Assembly: GCA_030068145.1 (NCBI GenBank)
Contig: JAPJBO010000017.1
Location: 585,915-649,914, forward strand
Direction: 5' to 3'
DNA from: Diplonema papillatum
Taxonomy: Eukaryota > Euglenozoa > Diplonemea > Diplonemida > Diplonemidae
Length of the DNA stretch: 64,000 bases
The notes under the pieces were generated by a model. It saw nothing but the letters and a program-made list of their open reading frames with translations, searched no databases and was not told the origin of the DNA. Both the position numbers and the translations under genes were made by a program. Of the stretch, positions 21,668 to 32,046 are shown piece after piece; position 1 is the first letter of the stretch, and each line of letters opens with the position of its first letter.

Positions 21668-22104
21668 TATAAGTCGAACTTTGAGTGCGTGAGCCCCTCC
21701 GAAGAAAGGTCCATCACACTATGTGATGTATGTGCAGATGTGTGATGCCAAGCACCTGCCAGGTCAAGGTCCCGCAGTGCAGTGTCATTTCTCTGTCGGC
21801 CCGTGCCCACACACCTTGCGCAGAGCTTCGCGAAACGCCGGAGGGGAAAAGAAGGCTTTTTAAGGAACCCGCTGTGTTTGCTGGCACAACGTCTCCTTGC
21901 CTTTTGCGGGTCTTCTGGCGGCGGGCAGCGGCGCGGGCCTGCAACCCCCAGACGCCCTTTTCGCTTGCCCCGTTTGAAGCCCTTTGGTTCACGGCGAACG
22001 CGCCCAAAGCATTGTTTGACTTTCGAACCTTCTTCGGCTTTTTTTTGTAGGAAAAGAAACTTGTTTCTTTGAAGACTAATATCAATCCGAACGACAGGTT
22101 TGCC

Positions 22105-22618
22105 GCTCCCAATCCGTCCAGAGAAACAAAGTAGCTTGCTTCCCCTCCCTCCCTTCCCACTTGCTTCATTTTTCTTCGGAGTTCCCGTGGCACCACTTCA
22201 TGTGGTCAGCAGCAAGATTAACAGCTTTCTGGCTTCACCTTTTACTCCAACTATACGGCGCGCGGCAAGCAGAGCAGGAGCGGAGGACGAGAGTGACAGA
22301 CACAAGCATAGGAGTGAGGATTTTATTATTTTTTACATAAGCGCCAGCTTGAAAGTCGACGAGGCTGCCCGACAAAGAACAGAAGGGATCCAAAGTGCTG
22401 TAACTACCGAACCACGTGTTGAACGGACGTGAGGTCATGCGGGTCTACCCCTACACGACAAATCACACAAACACAACAGGTCAAAAGTCCTGAGTGAGAA
22501 AACAACACACGGTGGTGTAAGCGAAGAACAAATCAGATTGTGTTTGTATTGTATTTGCCCCTTACCTCTATATTTCCCCCTTCCATTCGGAGTCGAAGCA
22601 GCTACGTCGAGTATTTTT
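22105..22618 (+). repeat. Composite dispersed repeat
   Basis: Bases 22125-22330 match 11100-11250 and bases 22338-22618 match 10338-10640, both in the same orientation but with the modules in swapped order. The upstream 21700-22100 has open frames without motifs. Confidence 0.75.
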
Positions 22619-22810
22619 TTGCGGTGGACGCGCGGTACGAAGCAGCAGCAGACGACGGACCAGTGGCGATAGACGAATGCCGCGGGGCTGCTCAAATTGA
22701 CGGCCCGAATAATATATCGATCAGGCAAGCCGCAGGAGCCGCCATCAAGGCATCCGAGAGCCTGTACTGAGGCGCGCACGATCCCGCCTCCCACGCTAAG
22801 AAGACGTAGA

Positions 22811-22930
22811 CAGCGTGTTTTGGTGGTTGATCGCAATTCCTTACCTGAATATGCACAGGGTAAATACAAGTGGGAAAAACGATCAACCGGCAGGCATAAA
22901 CCAAACGAAGCGCCTGTCTTTTTTGGCTAG
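22811..22930. repeat. Dispersed repeat shared with 6945-7065
   Basis: GTGTTTTGGTGGTTGATCG, then CGATCAACCGGCA and ACGAAGCGCCTGTCTTTTT. The inner pair GGTTGATCG / CGATCAACC could form a hairpin. Confidence 0.7.
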
Positions 22931-23139
22931 CCAAGAGGACGAGAGAAGAACTAGAACTCTAAAAAGAGCGAAAGGGTACGTACTGAGTAGAGAAGAGAAC
23001 GAGTTGTAAAAGAACGGAGGGAGCACAGACTACCAGACCAGCGGAGGCCACCGCAAAAATATTTATTACCTTTTCCTTATCCCTCATAACCAGCACCAAT
23101 AACAACGAGTCCAGCAAGGGCCGCCGCTTCGTTGCCAGC

Positions 23140-23505
23140 GGCCGTCCTAGTGTCGTCGCCTTCTGCGGCGTTCTCGATGGCGGTGTTGGCGCCGGCATCC
23201 GCGGCTTCCCTTGTGGCGCTTTGGGCCGATGGTCGCAGCTTGCGTCTCGACTTCGGTGTCGCTTCGGGCGTCCCCGGGGGCGAAGGCCCGCGCTTCCGTC
23301 TCTTCGCCGCCGACTCCGCGCATCGGCATATCGTGCTGCAGGCATCCGTGGTGTGAGTTCCTGCAGCATCCCGCGATCGTCTCGCACGTCTCGCACTGCG
23401 TCATCCTGTGCTTCTCGCAATACTTCACGGCGAGGCCGTCCCCTGCCGCGTGGTGTGCCTCGGCAGCGGCGCGCTACCGATGCTTGCACTCTTCGCAGCG
23501 GATCC
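23140..23505 (-). pseudogene. Fragment with LINE-type Cys/His module
   Basis: The minus strand encodes KYCEKHRMTQCETCETIAGC continuing CRNSHHGCLQHD, i.e. C-x2-H-x4-C-x2-C-x5-CC-x3-HH. This is exactly the spacing of the second Cys/His module at the C-terminus of the LINE ORF2 at 47867-53422. An RCEECKHR piece of a preceding module lies upstream, followed by a TAG stop, and a basic tail follows. It is a decayed 3' end of a related LINE, or a host gene from which the module came. The surrounding sequence is unlike the LINE. Confidence 0.55.
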
Positions 23506-23811
23506 TGTCGCTACCTCAGTCAAACCGTGTCAACCTGTACCTCCCAGTCTGTCCTTCCTTCTCAGCCTCTATCTTCGTCTTCGGGGCATAGCCAAACACG
23601 GGACCGCTCTGCGCAAGGTAGGGCCATAATAGCGTAGCCCGCTCCCCGCCTTCACCAAGGCCGGCTGCAGGGAAAGTGGTCGCCACAAAGGAAATCCCCC
23701 GAGTTTCCCCGAAACTCCCCGATATCCTTGTCTGGACCAGGTGGTCCTGGGGAAAACTGACCGAGAAAAAGAGTCAGAATGTCACGTGCGTTTATGGAAA
23801 GTCCCTCTTCG

Positions 23812-24133
23812 AACTCACTCAGGAAAGAAAAGGTCGATGGGGGTGGCTGGCAAGTGCCCTGTTCCCGGCGCAGTCCCGGGAAAATGGGGAAGCGCGGCGC
23901 TTCCCCATTAAGATGAAGAAGTGCCATGTGTGGAACGTGGAGAACCGGCTCCGAGTCGAGGAAGACGAAGCCAAGCACGCGGAGTGGAAGAAGCGGAAGC
24001 GGACCGACGCCGCTGAGCAGCGCGCGAAGCGCCGGACGAGCCCCTGCTCGAAGGCAGGCAGCTGGCGGGAAGCGACGGGTCGACGTCGCCGACCGACGAA
24101 GAAGGAGGGTACACGTGGCTCGCCAGAAGGGCA
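23812..24133 (+). pseudogene. Partial 5' duplicate of the LENG1-like gene
   Basis: About 320 bp that parallel 24211-24530: the promoter-proximal CACTCAGGAAA and GTGCCCTGTTCCCGGCGCAG, then codons for MKKCHVWNVENRLRVEEDEA. It carries changes, including loss of the frame after RAKRR, and ends at a GGGTACACGTGG shared with the parent. The parent starts about 400 bp further on. It includes the upstream region, so it is a DNA-level tandem duplication. Confidence 0.8.
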
Positions 24134-24280
24134 GGCGCTACCTTGTCATAAAACAACGAGAGATCTTGTCGATGCACACGTCACACTTTCGTCAAGTACG
24201 GTCATTAAAAAGAACTCACTCAGGAAAACAAAGGTGGATGGTGGTGGCAAGTGCCCTGTTCCCGGCGCAGTCCCGGAAAA

Positions 24281-25873
24281 ATGGGGAAGCGCGGCGATGT
24301 GATGAAGATGAAGAAGTACCACGTGTGGAACATGGAGAACCGGCTCCGAGTCGAGGAAGACGAAGCCAAGCACGCGGAGTCGAAGAAGCGGAAGCGAGCC
24401 AACGCCGCTGACCAGCGCGCGAAGCGCCGGTACGAGGCCCTGCTCGAAGGCAGGCAGCTGTCGGGAAGCGACGGGTCAGCGTCGCCGACGGACGAAGACG
24501 AAGGGTACACGTGGGCCGCCCCGAAGCGGAGCAAGCAAGAGAAGACCGCCGCGTGGCGCGCCGGGCAGGCGGCCCGCGACCGCCGCCGTGACGACGAGCT
24601 CGCCGCCAAGCGCGACGCCGCCGGCGAAAAACACGCCAACTCGGTCGTCTCGCAACCAGCCCCGTCAGCCACGCCGCGCCGGCCGTCGGGCACCGCCGGC
24701 GCCGCCCGCGCCCTCGCCGCTCACGCCCCGGGCCTCGCGGACGTGTCGAAGGCGGCTCCCTGCGCCCGGCCCGTCCAAGCGCACGCAATCCGGGGCGCGG
24801 CCGATTCGTCCCCGGCGGGTGCGCCGGAGCAGACCCCCTGTGCAATACGTGGGCAAGCCTCGCCCGCTGAGGCAAAACCCACGCGGGATCCACCTGCGTC
24901 CTATCAGACTCCCAAGGGCACCCCCTGCGCCCGGCCCGTTACAGTCTCGCCCGGCGAGGCTCCCATGCGGGCGTGCGCAGCCGATCGATCGACGACGGGC
25001 GTGCCGAAGGAGACCCCCTGTCCAATACATGTTCAATCCTCGCCCGCTGAGGCAACACACCAGCGGAACCCTGCATCCAGTCAGACCCCAAAGGCCACCC
25101 GGCCCCCTGCGGTCTGTCCCGGCGAGGCACCGATGCCGGCGCGCGCAGCCGATCACTCCCCGGCGGGCGTGCCGAAGGCCCACGTCGAAGCCCCGCCTGC
25201 CGAGGCAACCTCGCGGGGCCCATCCGCATCCAACCAGACCCCTAAGGGCGGCGAGGCACCGCCGCGAAGCGCGCCCGAACCGACGCCCGACGACCTGCTG
25301 CGGGTGCTCGGCTGCGGCGGCGCGCCCGCCCACCGGGCCGAGGTGCGCGAGCTCCTCGGCTGGCTGGCCCCGGCCGCCGCCGCCGCCGGCGGCGGCCGGA
25401 ACGAGAAGGCCGCCGCGTTCGCCGAGGCGCGGGCGCGCCGCGTGCGGAAAGAGTTCGGGAAGGAGCTCGCAGGCACCCCAGCAGCAGCAGCAGCCGCCTC
25501 CGGCGGCGGCGGCGGCGGCGGGCAGGTGGAGCGGACGCGGTTCCGGTCCGGGTACCGGCTCGTCGAAAAAAGCGTGGACTCGATGGACCTTTCGCACGCC
25601 TTCGGCGGCAGGGACGTCGCCCTGCACGGCAAGGATGCGGAGACCCTGCGGCCGTGGTGGGCACAGGCTCCCGCGCCGCGCGCGGCAGAAGAAGGGGCAA
25701 AGGGCGGCGGCAAGGTTGAGCGAGCGGAGGCTCCGAAAGAGAAGAAGGAGAAGAAAAAGGACAAGAAGGACAAGAAAGAGAAGAAGCCCGACAAGTACGC
25801 GGCCCTCAGGGCGGAGCGGGAAAGGCGCGAGCTAGACGAGGCGGCGAAGGCGATGCTGGTGGCGCAGCGGTGA
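24281..25873 (+). CDS. LENG1: LENG1-like protein with CIR N-terminal domain
   Basis: Single-exon gene, 530 aa from the ATG at 24281; a start at 24302 is also possible. Residues 8-50 (KKYHVWNMENRLRVEEDEAK, then KRKRANAADQRAKRRYEALL) match the CIR_N domain found in LENG1, CIR1 and Cwc25, proteins tied to the spliceosome and nuclear regulation. The C-terminus (KYAALRAERERRELDEAAKA) matches the LENG1 C-terminal motif, and a KEKKEKKKDKKDKKEKK tract is probably a nuclear signal. The middle (about 150-340) is three diverged 50-59-residue Pro/Ala repeats (CPGEAPMxA-RAADxS...ETPCPIHVQ...QTPK) that lengthen the protein to about twice the human size. A conserved patch, RFRSGYRLVEKSVDSMDLSH, follows. A localisation in the nucleus is inferred. 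Confidence 0.82.
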   Translation: MGKRGDVMKMKKYHVWNMENRLRVEEDEAKHAESKKRKRANAADQRAKRRYEALLEGRQLSGSDGSASPTDEDEGYTWAAPKRSKQEKTAAWRAGQAARDRRRDDELAAKRDAAGEKHANSVVSQPAPSATPRRPSGTAGAARALAAHAPGLADVSKAAPCARPVQAHAIRGAADSSPAGAPEQTPCAIRGQASPAEAKPTRDPPASYQTPKGTPCARPVTVSPGEAPMRACAADRSTTGVPKETPCPIHVQSSPAEATHQRNPASSQTPKATRPPAVCPGEAPMPARAADHSPAGVPKAHVEAPPAEATSRGPSASNQTPKGGEAPPRSAPEPTPDDLLRVLGCGGAPAHRAEVRELLGWLAPAAAAAGGGRNEKAAAFAEARARRVRKEFGKELAGTPAAAAAASGGGGGGGQVERTRFRSGYRLVEKSVDSMDLSHAFGGRDVALHGKDAETLRPWWAQAPAPRAAEEGAKGGGKVERAEAPKEKKEKKKDKKDKKEKKPDKYAALRAERERRELDEAAKAMLVAQR

Positions 25874-26032
25874 CAGCTCGTGTGGACACCACGTCCATGT
25901 AGGACCTACAAACCAAGTTCGCGGCCCTCAGGGCGGAGCGGGAAAGGCGCGAGAGGAACGAGGCGGCGGAGGCGAAGCTGACAGCTCGTGTGGACTCCAC
26001 GTCCATGTAGGACCTACAAACCAAGTTCAAGC
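25799..26032 (+). repeat. Tandem duplication of the LENG1-like 3' end
   Basis: About 115-120 bp, from GCGGCCCTCAGGGCGGAGCG through the stop codon and GACAGCTCGTGTGGAC to CTACAAACCAAGTTC, is present twice in a row. The second copy reads GAGAGGAACGAGGCGGCGGA and has lost codons before its stop. The first copy ends the gene. Confidence 0.85.
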
Positions 26033-26177
26033 CTCGCCTGCCGAGACAACAACGCGGAACCCGTCCAGGCGCACACAACAAGCCCCCTCCCTTTCCCCCC
26101 CCACGACGTCGACGGCATGCTCACGTTCATGGTGTATTTTGGGGTGGGTGCGTCAGGTGCTTGCGATTCGGTGGTGT

Positions 26178-26507
26178 ATGGAGGGTGTACACATCGCCGC
26201 GAGCGCGGCCTTGGTAGCGCGGGTGTGGTACACCGGTGCAAGGGGCGCGTTTGCGCGCGAGCTGGCGGTGGTCGCGGTGGCGTGCTGCTACGTGCTGATC
26301 ACGAAGAAGGTGCGGGCGGTGCTCGACGGCATCGATGGCGTCGACACCTTCGGGTCGGAGATCTTTGCCCTCGGCCCCGCGGCGGTTGCCTTCCTGTCTT
26401 GCTGCGTCATCATGAGTACTGGCTGCACTGACCAAGCTTCATTCGGCGACCTTACGGAGGAAGCTCTGGAGGAAGTTTCGCTGGAGGAAGTTCCGGAAGA
26501 GCTGTGA
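26178..26507 (+). CDS. Small membrane-protein-like ORF, unknown
   Basis: 109 aa from the ATG at 26178 (MEGVHIAASAALVARVWYTG). Two hydrophobic stretches, LAVVAVACCYVLI and ALGPAAVAFLSCCVI, flank a basic then acidic linker (TKKVRAVLDGIDGVD), with a Glu-rich tail (LTEEALEEVSLEEVPEEL). The frame is open another 39 bp upstream without an ATG, so a spliced upstream exon is possible. It is GC-rich like the neighbouring host exons. I do not recognise the family. It lies between the LENG1-like gene and that gene's displaced duplicate. Confidence 0.45.
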   Translation: MEGVHIAASAALVARVWYTGARGAFARELAVVAVACCYVLITKKVRAVLDGIDGVDTFGSEIFALGPAAVAFLSCCVIMSTGCTDQASFGDLTEEALEEVSLEEVPEEL

Positions 26508-26639
26508 TGGCAAAGCAATGTCGTTGCATCCAAAACGCGGAAGTGAGGAAACGCGAAACGCTTCCTTGAAGAGAACGTTCCGGAGCCCCGGGGATTTTGC
26601 TCCCCCTTACGTTGGCAACGCTTCTCTCCAGCACAAGCA

Positions 26640-27145
26640 GGGGCCCCCTGCGGTCTGTCCCGGCGAGGCTCCCATGCGGGCGTGCGCAGCCGATCGATCG
26701 GCGACGGGCGTGCCGAAGGAGACCCCCTGTCCAATACATGTTCAAGCCTCGCCCGCTGAGGCAACACACCAGCGGAACCCTGCATCCAGTCAGACCCCAA
26801 AGGCCACCCGGCCCCCTGCGGTCTGTCCCGGCGAGGCACCGATGCCGGCGCGTGCAGCCGATCACTCCCCGGCGGGCGTGCCGAAGGCCCACGTCGAAGC
26901 CCCGCCTGCCGAGGCAACCCCGCGGGGCCCATCCGCATCCAACCAGACCCCTAAGGGCGGCGAGGCACCGCCGCGAAGCGCGCCCGAACCGACGCCCGAC
27001 GACCTGCTGCGGGTGCTCGGCTGCGGCGGCGCGCCCGCCCACCGGGCCGAGGTGCGCGAGTTCCTCGGCTGGCTGGCCCCGGCCGGCGCGAGCGGGATGA
27101 GGCGGCGAAGGCGAAGCTGGTGGCACAGCGGTGACAGCTCGCGCG
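26640..27145 (+). pseudogene. Displaced duplicate of LENG1-like repeat region
   Basis: Bases 26640-27085 are nearly identical to about 24945-25375 of the LENG1-like gene, covering the second and third Pro/Ala repeats and LLRVLGCGGAPAHRAEVRE. They are then joined to a copy of the gene's last 60 bp (GAGGCGGCGAAGGCGAAGCT and stop), skipping the 400 bp between. It stays open but lacks the CIR domain. Confidence 0.82.
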
Positions 27146-27384
27146 GACTGGCGCGTGCGTAGGCTGCAGAGTTTTGTTTAAAGCCTCGTTGCACGGGATT
27201 GATCCGTAGAGACTGCCGAGGACCGTACGTACTCTCAATTCTTAGATCGTAGGGAGACGAATTCCTGCGTGATCATGCGACGATAATGTCTTTTGTTAAT
27301 GCAAGAATGAGTGCGTGGGATCCAAGAAGGTGATCAGATACCTTCGTCGTCCGTTGCAGTAAACGATGCCGTCAGAATCGAGGG

Positions 27385-27445
27385 AAGTCCCGGAGCGAGC
27401 GGAACGAAGCGGCGAAGGCGAAGCTGGTGGCGCAGCAATGATAGC
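27385..27445 (+). repeat. Fourth copy of the LENG1-like 3' end
   Basis: GAACGAAGCGGCGAAGGCGA then AGCTGGTGGCGCAGCAATGA and AGCTCGTGTGG. With 25799-25919, 25920-26032 and 27086-27145 it makes four copies of the gene's stop region. Confidence 0.75.
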
Positions 27446-29136
27446 TCGTGTGGGGGCGTGCCCTCGGTTTGCCGCGGTGAAGCTGGCAGTTGTCATTTGT
27501 CCTTCTTTACACGGTAAGTCCTGTTCTCAGAGATAGCCTCCAGCTTTAAAGAGAAACAGAAACGAGCCTACCTGAATGGGTAACAAAGCTACGCGCTTCT
27601 TTCTCAGCGATGATATTACTTTGAAATCCCGGATGCAGACAACAGGCAATGCGTATTTCATCCGGGGATTGCACGCATCCAAAGGTCTTTTCGGCGTAGC
27701 CACAGCCGGGCGCGTCTCATCGACGGCCGTCTCTCCTCTTCTGCTAGCCCGTGCACGTAGGCACATGTTGGTTCCCGCCATCTTTGGCGGTTTCGAGTTA
27801 TTTTTCACTTGTCTTGTGGCTTCGAGGCGTGACGGTGGCAGGTCAATTGACGACACAGACCGGCAACGAGTTGTTGTGGCAGCTGAAAGTACGCGGCGAC
27901 TGTATGGTAATAGTTGGGGAGAGGGGATCGCCTGAACGACGGCTTCTTTCTTCCTCCAAGGACAGTTCAGAACACACCCATGCGGCCAAACCCAAGAAGT
28001 GGTAGAACAGTTGTAGCACTCTGCGGCGCTGACAGATAACTGTAGGAGCTTGAGGATCGATGACTGCAATTATTCTCGTTCTTAGGAATAGTAGGCGCTA
28101 GTCATAAGCTTGCACTGAGGTTCCCTCGCTCTTGACAACAAGTTCTGCGCCGAAAACAAGCAATGTTTTGCAGCTGGAGGAAGCAAGCATTGTGGCAAGG
28201 TTGCTGGTAGGTGAACCTGCAGCAGCAACGTTAACAAAGACGTTGCCTTCTTCTCTTGGGTTAATAAGCGACAGGCAGAAAGGAGTCGAGGGAGTCGGAA
28301 TCTTGTATTCTGTTCTGTGGGTTATCACTCATCGCGGACGCGACATTCTCCCGAGGTAGCAAGCGAGGAGTCTCATAAGGGGAAGCGAAAGAGCGTGTGG
28401 GATATCGGGAATCGCTCCCCCGACCTATTCTCAAACTTTCAATGGCGTAGGCTTGGAGTTACTCTTGAGTTCTCACGTAGAATCCTGGTTTCCAGTGGTA
28501 TCTGACAGATTTCACCGGAATTTATCCAATCAGGTTGTAGGGAGGTGGGAGGAGGAATCATCAAGAGATCTGGATCGTGTCACAAAGGGGACAATGACTC
28601 TCCTGGCACCGATGGGAAGACGGCAGCTGCTCCCTTGTGGGGTTAGGGTCTTCGGATCCGTAGCTTATCCGTTTCCAGCGACAAACGGGCTTCGGCTCGC
28701 GAATCCTCGTTTGGAGACACCAGTCAGGTGGGGAGTTTGGCTGGGGCGGCACATCTGTTACACATTAACGCAGGTGTCCTAAGGCAAGCTCAGCGGGAAG
28801 AGAAATCTCGCGTAGAGCATAAGGGTAAAAGCTTGCTCGATACCCGGCAGTAGAACAGCTGCTGGAAGTAGTGCCCCCTGGTGAGCGTGTCTTCCATCTA
28901 CAAAAAGCAGAGTTTCGCTCTTCACTCGTCGATGACACGTTCTAGTCTAGCGGTTTGCCTGCCCAAATGACGAGCAATGAAAAGTTCCCACTTCTCAACC
29001 TAACGACCCCCAGGTAATCACAGTGTAAGAGGGGGCATCCAGAAAAGGTCAGGGGCAAGATCGACATCATCAACCGCAGTCGCGTAGTCGGTCACACACC
29101 CACATACACGCGCACGCACACCCACACGCCGAGAGG
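27446..29136. other. Stretch without a recognised gene
   Basis: A plus frame (27576-27935, starting MGNKATRFFLSDDITLKSRM) and a minus frame (27527-28069) are both open, but neither shows a known motif. The last 40 bp before BCAS2 are a CA-rich leader (ACACACCCACATACACGCGC). Confidence 0.4.
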
Positions 29137-30492
29137 ATGGAAGAGCCAGTGCTGATGGATGCGCTGCCATACGTAGACATCCGCCCAACGCCGCAACAAC
29201 GAGAGGCCGTCGAAGCTCTGATCGCGGAGGAGATGGCGAAGTTTCAGCCCACCGACTATCTGGAGCACATGCCGGTGCCATCGGTGAAAGTGTCCAAGCT
29301 AGTCGAGGAGGAGATGGCACGTGTTGCGCAGGGCCGCCCTTTGCCTCCTCTAGACCGGAGTCGGTTCGAACTCCGTCCACCTAGCAGCGACTACTCGCAG
29401 GACCTCGGCCGGTGGACCAAGAGCATCCAGAATGCCCAGGCCCAGTACGAGCACCAGGTCGTCCTTCTTTTATCTTTTCGAATCTGTCAGTGTCGATTCA
29501 ATGTGTTGCATGTTGTTCCGCAGCGGAGTTGTCCTGATTGAGTGCCTCACGTGTACTCCCCCGCCACTGCCAAACGCTGGTGCGTTCAAATACCGAAAAT
29601 GAAATCGCCCGCGTTTTTTTCGCCCGTGGTCTAACGGGTAGCACGCCCACTTGTGGTTCTGGGGGTACTTGGTTCGATTCCTCCGAGGAGTGTTTTTTTT
29701 GAGGACCGAAAATCGGCCCAAAAACGTCTAAATTGCCATCTGGGGGTCAGATTTTTGGCTATATCGAGTTCCAAAAAGGTGCCGATACTTGCCGTGGATA
29801 GCTCTTTCCATCCCAAAAAAATTTTTCGAATTTTGCTCAAAATTTGACCTGAACATGGCGGAAATGAGGAAGCAAAATCTGTGACACGTTTTCGTGGAAT
29901 GAGTGATAGCGTTCGTGATCCCACAACATGGGTTGTGTCTGCATGAAAGTTTGGTTGGTCGATAAATTGCGATGCCTGCAATATGCGAACCGACTCCACA
30001 CAGGTCATCCGACAGCAGAATTTGGAACTCCTGATAGATCACGGCAAAGAAGGGTGGCTGGCACGGAACAAAGCGCTCGAACAAGAAGTCAAGCACACCG
30101 GCGAGGCGGTTGTAGGAGTAAAGCGCAAGATAGACGAACTCAACGCGTATCGGAAAAGTAAGCAAAAGGTATGCCCCTCATTTGTGTCGCCATTCGTTCT
30201 CACGCAAGCCTGCAAACCCGACTGAAGGCGGTGGTCCCAAAGGATCCCGCCGCCCCACGGAGAGGAGTCACAGGACCCAAAGCTGAAAACTGACTGGGTG
30301 AACTATACGTTTGCTCCAAGCCATGAGCTTTGACTACACCCACACTACACAACGCAGAAAGCCGGAGCCCAGCTGAAAGAGTTGGAAATCGAGTGGCAGA
30401 ACTCGTTTCAGCGGAATATCCAATTGCAATCGGAGATCCGCAGGCAGCAGGCGGAGGTGGCGCGAGTGCGGCGCGCAGAGCTTGGCGATTGA
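29137..30492 (+). CDS. BCAS2: Pre-mRNA splicing factor BCAS2/SPF27, three exons
   Basis: Subunit of the Prp19 (NTC) complex that activates the spliceosome; known as BCAS2 or SPF27 in animals and Cwf7 in fission yeast. Exons are 29137-29457, 30004-30168 and 30358-30492, all in phase 0, for a product of 206 aa (human about 225). Exon 1 opens MEEPVLMDALPYVDIRPTPQ, with the family motif (V)DALPY and the EEMAKFQPTDYL and RFELRPPSSD segments. It ends at EHQ, where human reads EHQAVRIENLEL and this gene continues VIRQQNLELLIDHG with no gap. Exon 2 gives the coiled-coil KALEQEVKHTGEAVVGVKR. Exon 3 (KAGAQLKELEIEWQNSF) completes it. Intron borders are CAG|GTCGTC...ACACAG and AAG|GTATGC...CGCAG. Confidence 0.95.
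29621..29692 (+). pseudogene. Degenerate tRNA-His-like sequence in BCAS2 intron 1
   Basis: TGGTCTAACGGGTAGCAC is a good A box and GGTTCGATTCC a perfect B box about 43 bases on; between them the loop TTGTGGT carries a GTG anticodon, and eight T follow at 29693. The anticodon and T stems pair only if both loops are enlarged to 10 bases, and the acceptor stem does not close. It is a tRNA-derived pseudogene or SINE head rather than a working gene. Confidence 0.35.
29870..29915 (+). repeat. Dispersed repeat, TCTGTGACAC family
   Basis: ATCTGTGACACGTTTTCGTG then GAATGAGTGATA. The same motif with CTTTTCG occurs at 46082-46110 and 46197-46230 beside the second MULE fragment. This suggests that part of BCAS2 intron 1 comes from a mobile element. 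Confidence 0.65.
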
Positions 30493-32046
30493 GGGTCACT
30501 TCATCAATGATCCCGCCACACGCAAGCAACCCGGCTCGGTACTGCGGCTGCGATAGTCGGTGGTGCGGCATTCGCTGTCTGCTGAGCTCCGCGCGCCGCA
30601 GCTGCAGCACAGAAGCTAAGAAGGGCCTCCGTCCTCCGGAAGAGGCAGCCTCGTAGCCCAAAAGAGCAGGTCCTCAAACTCTAGCCAGCTGAGCGCTCTT
30701 AGTCCGGCCAAAAGGCTCAGTAAGCTTAGTTTTGGATGACCTGCGAGTCGCGATCATCCGCTGGGATAGAGGCCCAGTTTATTTGTACGTGCCGGAGAGG
30801 GGAAAGGGTCTGTTTGAGTCGTGAACATGACTCTTCAGGGCCGATCCCTACCCATTGCTCTCGTTGCGAGTTGATCCACCGGCGCAAGCGCGCACAGCAA
30901 TTGCTAGTTCATAGGGGGTTGGTCTGCTGTGCTCCCGCATCTGAAACAGCGACCGTCTCAGTTGAGCCATGTTCTCACGTTCCGAACGTTTTTCCCCCTT
31001 CTGCTGCTGGAGAGTCTTATTGCCAGTTCGAATGAGCCGAGGTGGATCCGAACCGGCATCTGACTCGGACGTGCGGGATGGTGTGGGTGACATTGACAGC
31101 CACTCAGTCAACTCACAGCCAACTTAATCGCAGCACAAGCAGTCTCCAACCTGAGATGTTATCTTCCTGCTGCCATCTATGGACGTCACACTTTATTAAA
31201 CTGCAGAGCCTCTTCGCCTGGTGCCTGCAGCCCTGTTCGCTGCCGGAGGGACCAGCCAAAACGGCGGTTCTCAGCTTGGCAAGTCAGCTTGCAGGAACAG
31301 AACAGCCATCACCATCTTAGTCCTTCTCTGGCTGCTTCCGTCGGGTTGCACCTCTGCGGAGCCTGCCAGAGTCAAACAACGGCACTGCAGGCACTGAGTT
31401 TCGGATTCGGCAGCACAGTCCAGCCGCGACGCGCGGACCGTCGGCTCATGACGAAGAAGAACAGGGCTTGAACACGTGATCGCGGATGAAGTTCCAGATG
31501 TGACTCACCCTCGTTGTGTGACACGTAAAAGCCAGCTAGCATTGCCAGCGATTTAGTGCCCACGTATGCGAGTAGAACGACCGACAAAATGTCCGGTCAT
31601 TCTTATTGAAGTTCTCTAGCAGCTACCGTGCTCGACAAACGAAAGAAAGAAGGGGTATTTCCCTTCGAGCCAGCAAAACAAATTTAGTTCCCTTCGATGG
31701 TGTGATCAGCTCTTTTGTCTTGGAGCTAAATACCTGCTGAAAATCAGTACGTAGGGTCAGGCAAAAAAGATATAGAGCATAGGAAGCTCACCTGCCAGTG
31801 TTGCCTCTGCCTCCTCTCCGGCCTCAACCCTCCAGTGTCGCGGTGGTAGGCAACAGCAGGATCTGCCGACCGGAATCCCCGGTACTGCGGTTGATTCCCC
31901 AGATGAATCTGCAGAAAAGATAGTACGTGCTGATAACATACTGATTTCATTACGTGTACACGTACTGGTTCAGCATGTGTACAAGAAGAAATTAAGAAAA
32001 TTAACGTGCTGAAATCAGTACGTTCAGCATGCTGAACCTAAGGCAG
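30493..32046. other. Gene-free stretch after BCAS2
   Basis: Open frames on either strand are short and featureless. I see nothing supportable apart from the 3' flank of BCAS2. Confidence 0.4.

Noticed and set aside
24588-25835. 415-residue Arg/Pro-rich frame overlapping the LENG1-like gene
   Set aside because: It is a plus-strand frame shifted relative to the gene with the CIR domain; a GC-rich shadow without domains.
28185-28225. Resemblance to the 3' end of 18S rRNA (GTAGGTGAACCTGCAG)
   Set aside because: Only about 16 bases match and no other rRNA sequence surrounds it; taken as chance.
29621-29692. Functional tRNA-His gene
   Set aside because: The A and B boxes are good, but the stems need 10-base loops and the acceptor does not pair, so it is listed only as a relic.
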